DNA from: Candidatus Saccharibacteria bacterium RIFCSPHIGHO2_12_FULL_47_16b
GTDB lineage: Bacteria > Patescibacteriota > Saccharimonadia > Saccharimonadales > UBA10212
Length of the DNA stretch: 41,291 bases
Assembly: GCA_001790525.1 (NCBI GenBank)
Contig: MGCU01000029.1
Location: 3,921-45,211 of the forward strand
Reading direction: 5' to 3'
Shown: one piece after another, positions 39,783 to 41,291 of the stretch
How positions within the stretch are numbered: position 1 is the first letter of the stretch
Layout: each line of letters opens with the position of its first letter
Made by a program: the position numbers and the translations under genes
The notes under the pieces: generated by a model
Databases searched by the model: none
Seen by the model: the letters and a program-made list of their open reading frames with translations, nothing else
What the model was told of the DNA's origin: nothing

Positions 39783-39798
39783 TGTAAATCCTGAAACA
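39783..39798. promoter_or_regulatory. Degenerate parS-like site upstream of parA
   Basis: TGTTTCAGGATTTACA on the minus strand matches 11 of 16 positions of the canonical parS TGTTTCACGTGAAACA, including one full half-site. It lies 15 nt upstream of parA, but the second half is poor. Confidence 0.2.
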
Positions 39799-39907
39799 AC
39801 AAGAGGGAGAATATCCCTATTTGGAGTATCAAGATTTTACGGCTGGGTGTTTGTCTTTCATTTACTTTTACAGATTAACATCTTTAGCCTAACCAGTAAA
39901 CTGTTGA

Positions 39908-41291
39908 CTAGTTGCCAACATAACTACCGCCACGGATTTCGCTACCGCCGCGGATTTCAACCGGTAAATTAGTGTTTTCGGTCGTGAATAAGCGGGTAGC
40001 CGAGAAGCTGGAGAAGGTGTTGGTCCCACCAGGATCAATGCCGGCTGCCTTCCAGCAATAAGTCGTTCCCTGGTTGAGAGGTGTGCCAGAAAGGGTAAAT
40101 GTAGCCATAGTTGAACTAGTTATTGTGGCCGAGCCGACATAGGCCGTACTGGTTTGTGTATCTTGACCACTCCAGCCAGTTTGCGAGACGGTCTGGTCAA
40201 AGGTTTGGACACTGCCATAAGGCGGTGGCGCAGAGCTACAGTCCGAAGCATAGAGCAGGACCTTATATCTTAAATAATCACTATCAGCATCAGTCGTCCG
40301 GAACTGAAAAGCTGGTAGAGTCGACACTAAGGTCGCGCCGGAGGCCGGTAAACTTAGGGCTGGTGCGGCTGGTATCAGATTAATACTAAAAGTCTTGGCT
40401 GAGGCTAGGCTGCCAAAAGTATCAGTGCCGCCCGGGTCTTTGGCCTTAGCTTGCCAGCAATAACTGGCTGTAGTTGTCAGAGGCGTTTGCACGGTGTAGG
40501 TGGCTGTACTGCCAGAGTTATAAGCCGTGCCAGATTGGGCGTCTTGCCCGCTCCAACCGGTTTGTGAGGCTGTTTGATCTCCCGTCTCCAGCAAGCTACC
40601 GGTGCAATTGCCCCCAGTGATGCCGCTGGTACTGTAAACATAGACCACATAACGGACATAATCAGAGTCAACGTCTGTGGTCGACATCTGCAACTGCGGA
40701 GTGGTGGTGGTTACCTGGGCCCCATCGGCTGGAGATGACAGAGTCGGCGCCGGTGGGGGTGTGTTATAGCTGATTCTGACTTGTCCACCACCGCCATTGC
40801 CGCCATTGGCGCCTTCGCCGCCGCCACCACCGCCGCCGCCAATCGACGGCGCATTACTACCCGCAACAGCGTTATTGCCGCCATTCCCGCCGGCGTAGCC
40901 ATCGGTTGGCGCCGAGCCGCCGGATCCTCCGGTACCGCCGGAATTGGCTGAACCGTTATTACCAATAGCCGCGCTGCCACCAGTCGAACCACCGCCGGCG
41001 CCGCCGGCCGAAGCACCTGACGAAGTACCGCCTGCGCCGCCGGAGAATTTTGTCGCTCCTTCACCGCTGCCGGACGCACCGCCGGCGCCGCCACTTCGGG
41101 TACTGCCGGTTGAGCCGCCCTTGGCCAGAACGCGGTTTGGCTGGCTGCCGGTAACTGACGATGTACCGCCTGCACCTCCAGGCCCGTCATCTCTTGTACC
41201 ACCTGCCCCGACCACCACAGATAAACTTTGGTTAGGCTCAACGCCGACATTTGATGTTCGGGCGTAGGCACCGCCACCGCCGCCGCCGCTG
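39908..41291 (-). CDS. Glycine-rich surface protein with tandem Ig/FN3-like domains, 5' end outside window
   Basis: The frame is open to the window edge, so the ORF-track ATG at 41218 is probably internal. From the edge it reads GGGGGGAYARTSNVGVEPNQSLSV and then VVVGAGGT, which resembles bacterial glycine-rich domains, followed by about 150 residues of Gly/Ser/Ala-rich sequence. Two tandem domains of about 120 aa follow, each opening with a PAP-type segment and S-PA-GA, carrying DxDSDYxRYxVxxY and Q-T-GWSGQD, and ending in CW-AxxxDPGGT-F. These look like Ig/FN3-type sandwiches. The C-terminus repeats EIRGGS. Probably a large cell-surface or adhesion protein. High GC from Gly codons is unlike its neighbours. 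Confidence 0.75.
   Translation of the reverse strand, partial: SGGGGGGAYARTSNVGVEPNQSLSVVVGAGGTRDDGPGGAGGTSSVTGSQPNRVLAKGGSTGSTRSGGAGGASGSGEGATKFSGGAGGTSSGASAGGAGGGSTGGSAAIGNNGSANSGGTGGSGGSAPTDGYAGGNGGNNAVAGSNAPSIGGGGGGGGEGANGGNGGGGQVRISYNTPPPAPTLSSPADGAQVTTTTPQLQMSTTDVDSDYVRYVVYVYSTSGITGGNCTGSLLETGDQTASQTGWSGQDAQSGTAYNSGSTATYTVQTPLTTTASYCWQAKAKDPGGTDTFGSLASAKTFSINLIPAAPALSLPASGATLVSTLPAFQFRTTDADSDYLRYKVLLYASDCSSAPPPYGSVQTFDQTVSQTGWSGQDTQTSTAYVGSATITSSTMATFTLSGTPLNQGTTYCWKAAGIDPGGTNTFSSFSATRLFTTENTNLPVEIRGGSEIRGGSYVGN

Noticed and set aside
39768-39907. Replication origin with DnaA boxes near parAB
   Set aside because: No TTATCCACA-type box cluster or dnaA gene was seen in the window.
40944-41267. 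107-aa proline-rich plus-strand ORF
   Set aside because: It is the antisense shadow of the glycine-rich gene; Gly codons read as Pro on the other strand.

Overview
The window looks like core chromosome of a Patescibacteria/CPR bacterium, most likely a Saccharibacteria-like lineage; this placement is an inference, not a search result. Supporting points are a very short EF-Ts (158 aa), a class I lysyl-tRNA synthetase, a short prolyl-tRNA synthetase without an editing insert, a PrmC with NLPY in place of NPPY, a DUF5671-like membrane protein, Gram-positive-style division and envelope genes (FtsEX with a PcsB-like CHAP hydrolase, an LCP protein), and many TTG/GTG starts. The genetic code is standard: a UGA-type release factor (RF2) is encoded next to RF1, and long ORFs end normally at TGA. 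No rRNA, tRNA, CRISPR array, prophage or insertion sequence was seen, and no stretch over 300 bases lacks a gene.

Layout. 1-1844 (-): 5' part of xseA and a flippase-like membrane protein. 1901-3777 (+): Trm11-like methyltransferase, an unknown 115-aa protein and rpmA (bL27). 3966-18600 (-): a long co-directional run of pyrG, S41 protease, PcsB-like hydrolase, ftsX, ftsE, prfB, M16 peptidase, secA, serS, a PD-(D/E)XK protein and two membrane-associated proteins. 18669-24657: a 31-aa membrane peptide, YggT, a zincin, a PEBP protein (+), msrA, an ABC exporter pair, class I lysS and greA. 24741-29996 (-): proS, a CPBP protease, rseP, frr, tsf, rpsB. 30142-33364 (+): a small unknown gene, rpmE (type B bL31), prfA, a P-loop kinase-like protein, prmC. 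33476-37144 (-): htrA, a polytopic membrane protein, an LCP protein. 37274-41291: lepB (+), parB and parA (-), and a glycine-rich surface protein running off the right edge.

The genes form working groups: translation (rpsB, tsf, frr, rpmA, rpmE, prfA, prfB, prmC and three synthetases), secretion and surface proteolysis (secA, lepB, rseP, htrA, S41, CPBP, M16), division and wall remodelling (ftsE, ftsX, PcsB-like, LCP), and chromosome partition (parA, parB).

The most unusual signal is a family of about 16 degenerate tandem heptanucleotide arrays. They sit at gene junctions and, in several cases, inside reading frames. Most consist of two complementary arms, and in the clearest cases the 7-nt register runs unbroken from one arm through the centre into the other (for example 5+5 or 12 units). 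Each locus has its own 7-letter word family. Four arrays of the CATTT family directly adjoin a small hairpin that holds the Shine-Dalgarno sequence of the next gene (prfB, ftsX, an ABC permease, parB). A second pattern is that many transcription-unit starts have a -10 box only 6-15 nt before the start codon, which predicts leaderless or nearly leaderless mRNAs.
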